A DNA stretch of 64,000 nucleotides, taken from positions 33,482,001 to 33,546,000 of the forward strand of contig CM068317.1 of NCBI GenBank assembly GCA_034766995.1, written 5' to 3'. Positions within the stretch are counted from its first letter, which is position 1; every line of letters begins with the position of its first letter. The notes under the pieces were generated by a model that did not search any database, was not told where the DNA came from, and worked only from the letters and a program-made list of their open reading frames with translations. Origin of the DNA: Acanthacorydalis orientalis (taxonomy: Eukaryota; Arthropoda; Insecta; Megaloptera; Corydalidae). This document shows positions 60,561 through 64,000 of the stretch, in pieces. The translations under genes were made by a program, and so were the position numbers.

Positions 60561-62522
60561 ATATTTGCGTTTATTTACATGTCCAATTATATAAACGTAA
60601 ATGTGACAATTTCTAACCATTACTATTTTACAGCACAACACAATCATAAATATTTATATATTAATAAAAATACATAAATTCAAAGGTAAAATATTGACAC
60701 AATGACATAATAGTTGAAATCTATTATGCCATTTTTTCTTACCAAACAACGAATTTTTTGGTTATTTATAAACAATAAAAAAACTTACATTTTTAAATAT
60801 GTTTCCAGAAATACGATTTTCAATTTCTTCTTACTTTATTGTTATTCTCGTCAGTTAACTGAATGTAAAGACGTACAGAACAAATCACTTAACATAAAGA
60901 AAGAACAAATATTAAAATTACTTTTAATACTTTAAAACATTTTTGATATTTTCAACAGATGAAAGTGATGCAATGAATATAACAAGAAAATAATAATAAT
61001 AAACGTGTAGAAATGAAACTATAATTGGTTAAAATTATTTTAAGTAAAACTTGTTAAATTTATTTCTATAAAACCTTACTGAAAATAATCTATAAAATTC
61101 AAAAATTACAAATCACTAGATTCATTTTTTCATATTAGACTGACGTACGCATGTATCAAACTAAATAAGAAATAAAAGACGAGTGTCGAAAATGAGATCA
61201 TTTGTCATATCACAATTTTAAAAAAAAAATAATCGACTGACAACATACTACTTACATTTACTTCAATTGAAATGAATATTTGGGGTAGAAACAGTACAAA
61301 AATGAGTTCTAAGAAAATAAAATCATCAAAACTTTTGCAATTTCACAGATGTTATTATTTTAATTAAAAACCAATCCAAAATTTAGAGAACAATACTAAA
61401 TTTCTTTAATAATTTTAACCAATCCGTAAATAAACCTGATCTGAACTACGAAATTAATTTATTTCCGTCAATGATTTGAAAGAAAATTGTCGTGTTAAAC
61501 GTATTTTCGTGCGAACTTGATGAATGAAATGTTTTGAAGTTTCATAAATTTAGAATTTTATACAAATTTTAATTTCAAAATAATTAATTTTATTACTATG
61601 TCTATAGAATAATAGTTATTAATAATTTGACACATTAATTTACTACAAGTGTAAGAACTCCTTCAAAAAAATATATAAATAATTGTATTGAAACTTTTAT
61701 AACTTTATAAAAATTGTATACAATTTTATATTTGTTTAATAATTATTTATAAAAATTAATAGTAAATATTTAATAACAAAAAATAAAAACTATATGTACA
61801 ACATTAGACTATTTTCAGACTTACAAAAAGGTAAAAAGTGTAAGAAAGTATAAGTTTGTAATGGCTTTTATATTACAAATTTTCATTTAATGTTTAAAAA
61901 TATTAAATAATACACTGTAGGATATAAAGTTAAGTGAAATAAAGGAAAAGAATTCTAGAAAATGCTTGACAAAATTGTGTTTTACAATTCAATAAACTCC
62001 GTTTGATTAACATTCTATGAAGGTAAAATTTTAATACAGATGATTTGAGAAATACGGTTTTGTTCTGATATATAAATCTAATAAATGAGAAATTTTAACA
62101 TATAACAGAACTAAAATTTTAATTTAACAATTCAATGATACTAATTTGGGTTCAATTTTCTTATTTTACGAAATTAATAAAAACAGATAAACAGTTTTTT
62201 ACAAATATAAAAACTTCAACATAAGTATTTTGAAATGAATATTTAAAATATCATTAATTAGGTTTTAATGACTTTTCAAAACTAGTGAAAGGTTATACTG
62301 GAAAGAAAGGCACAATTAGGCTCCGAAAATCAATAAAAACTTGTAATCTCTTTTCAATAAATTTCACAACACTGTACAAATATTTTACAAAAACAACAAA
62401 AAAAAATAATCATTTGGAACATACTTGTTCTCTGTACATAAATATATATTATAATAATCACATCTATCTCATATAATGATAAGTTATAAAAAGAAAAATA
62501 TAATAAAATAAAATAAAACAAT

Positions 62523-63726
62523 TTATACTCCACTACTCTGCTGTTGCTCTAACCGTAAACGGAGCGCAACTCGTTCTTCTTTAACATCTGCTAATTCTTG
62601 ACTTAGTTCTTGACATATACGTAATAAGACTGCGTTTTGTTCTTGCAACCTTCGGTACATCTCTTTTTTATTTAATCCCAGTCCTGCTGCTGTAGAATTA
62701 GTTGATTCTGATGGTTTACGATACACTTCAAACGCACCATGCTTTTTTGGAACACTGTCTCCAGAATCTGAGCCTTTCATTGCAAATTGTGCAAAAAGTT
62801 TCCGCCTTTCTGTTTCTATGCAATCATTGGAAAATACAGTTGAGGTTTGTACAACATTCTCGTAAGTTTCTTGTTGACATTCAGTAGTTGTAAACTGCTC
62901 AAAATTAGCAAACATTTCCTCTTGAGTTTCATTTTTACTTCCTGATGGAATAACATCACCAACAGAACGTTGATTGATCAATCGTTTTACAGGAGAGCCT
63001 GGTGAAGGGCTGACTCGTGGTGGTACAGCTGGAGGTATTTTTCCAAGACGATTGAGATCAAGAGAGGAACTTCTAGTATGTGTACGAACCGGTCTTGGAG
63101 GTGGTGGTGGTGGAGGTTCTTTTCGTGGGCCGACAGGTAAACTTACAGGTCCTGCATCTGGTGGAGGAGGAAGAGCTCCTGGTCCTGGAGGATTTTTGAT
63201 TTTAACTTGAGGTCGTTGTATTGAACGAATGTCATTTTGTACACCATCTAAAGTATCAGTAAAATTCTGTGGTGCTCTTGGAGATTTTCTTGGTTCATCT
63301 TCATTTACAGGTATTGTTCCTATATCTGGTGTTACTCTCACAGCAACTGGATGCAGTATCATTGGATCAGTTTCCACTGCTGACTTATGAAAATCAAAAT
63401 TTACTGGTTTTGGTCCAGGTGATGCAACACTAGAAGTTGGGCTATCAACGAATTTTGTCCATTCTTTTGTTGCAGTATCTTTAGGCTGTTGGACAGGTGA
63501 TGGGGGGGATACTTTTGAATATATAGCTAAACATTTAGGTAAAGAATCAGGTAAAGCTATATGGTTTTTTCTAAGCACGACTAGATGCATTGCAACACTA
63601 AATTCTGCTAGGTTTAGAGCTCCATCACGAGTTACATCTGCAAGTTGCCATATTCGGCGTAATTCTGTTACAGGTAATTTAGACCTTTCAAAGAATATCC
63701 GTGCTACAAGACCAGGCAGTACACCA
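62523..63726 (-). CDS. Reps: Reps (RalBP1-associated Eps-domain protein), terminal exon; partial gene
   Basis: A 1,204-bp terminal exon after acceptor ATTTTCATAG, entering with one base of a split codon and running 400 codons to TAA (62523-62525). It opens inside an EH domain: GVLPGLVARIFFERSKLP, RRIWQLADV, a calcium-binding loop DVTRDGALNLAEF, and MHLVVLRKNHIALPDSLP. Then come a Ser/Pro-rich region, a polyproline block (PPPPPPPRP) and a C-terminal coiled coil of about 40 residues (RRLQEQNAVLLRICQELSQE onwards). This order matches the C-terminal part of REPS1/REPS2 and insect Reps. Known: these proteins bind RalBP1 through their C-terminus and Asn-Pro-Phe partners through EH, linking Ral signalling to EGF-receptor endocytosis. 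Earlier exons lie beyond the right edge, so residue numbering is not given. Confidence 0.93.
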
Positions 63727-64000
63727 CTATGAAAATAAAAGATTTAAAAATTACATTAAAATTTTAAATTTAATTTACTTTAAAATAGATAAGTTAAATT
63801 TGGGTTTTAAAATTCTTTTTGTCCAGTTATTAGAATGTTACACAATAAAAAAAAAGAAAGTAATAAAATATTTGCTCAGATAAACTGAAAAAGTGCAATA
63901 TCTTTTTGCATTTTAACAACTCAAAATCTCTTATAAATCTGTTTAATATATTATATTTTTTTAAATACACAGAAAAAACTGAAGAAGTTTTTTCATTACA
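63727..64000. other. Reps intron
   Basis: AT-rich intron sequence upstream of the terminal exon; no further exon seen before the window ends. Confidence 0.7.

Larger units (their letters stand above)
56580..62522. other. gene desert, right part, 3' flank of Reps
   Basis: Very AT-rich DNA with TA arrays near 57401, 58301 and 59784 and a CA tract near 60541. Open frames here are short and compositionally AT-driven. Nothing else is supported. Confidence 0.55.

Overview
This window reads as nuclear DNA from an AT-rich insect genome. Intergenic DNA and introns are very AT-rich and carry more than 50 (TA)n microsatellites, most 45-75 bp long. Coding exons stand out as islands of higher GC with GT-AG splice sites. 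Four insect genes are recognisable, all on the minus strand: a USP16/45-type ubiquitin hydrolase, a Slowpoke-binding-protein (Slob/PXK-like) gene, a Frizzled-4-type Wnt receptor, and the 3' end of Reps (RalBP1-associated EH-domain protein). The order of insect cannot be fixed from the sequence alone.

Layout from left to right. 1-4779: AT-rich flank with one unidentified open frame (1731-2240). 4780-7455: intronless Usp16-45, with a GC-rich palindromic promoter candidate at about 7660-7715. 7456-16681: intergenic, holding a retroelement 3' end (about 9575-9655), an inverted-repeat element (about 10097-10437), a long imperfect hairpin (14766-14910) and many TA arrays. 16682-25803: Slob in six coding exons, with a broken mariner (22702-23603) in one intron and an apparent one-base frameshift in the third exon. 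29169-40597: Fz4 in five coding exons, joined here with consistent splice phases into a 504-residue seven-pass receptor. 40600-62500: a roughly 22 kb gene desert with TA arrays, two retroelement fragments (50541-50818 and 55561-56545) and several GC-richer islands that may be promoters or untranslated exons. 62523-63726: terminal exon of Reps, running off the right edge.

The genes do not form an operon-like unit. They act in separate processes: deubiquitination, potassium-channel regulation, Wnt reception and Ral/endocytosis signalling. I did not find a convincing previously undescribed multi-gene system. The best leads are the Slob frameshift, the non-canonical Dishevelled-binding motif in Fz4, a low-copy RTE-like retroelement family, a family of short GC-rich hairpin islands beside TA arrays, the 145-bp hairpin, and TA arrays placed within about 45-70 bp of several splice sites.
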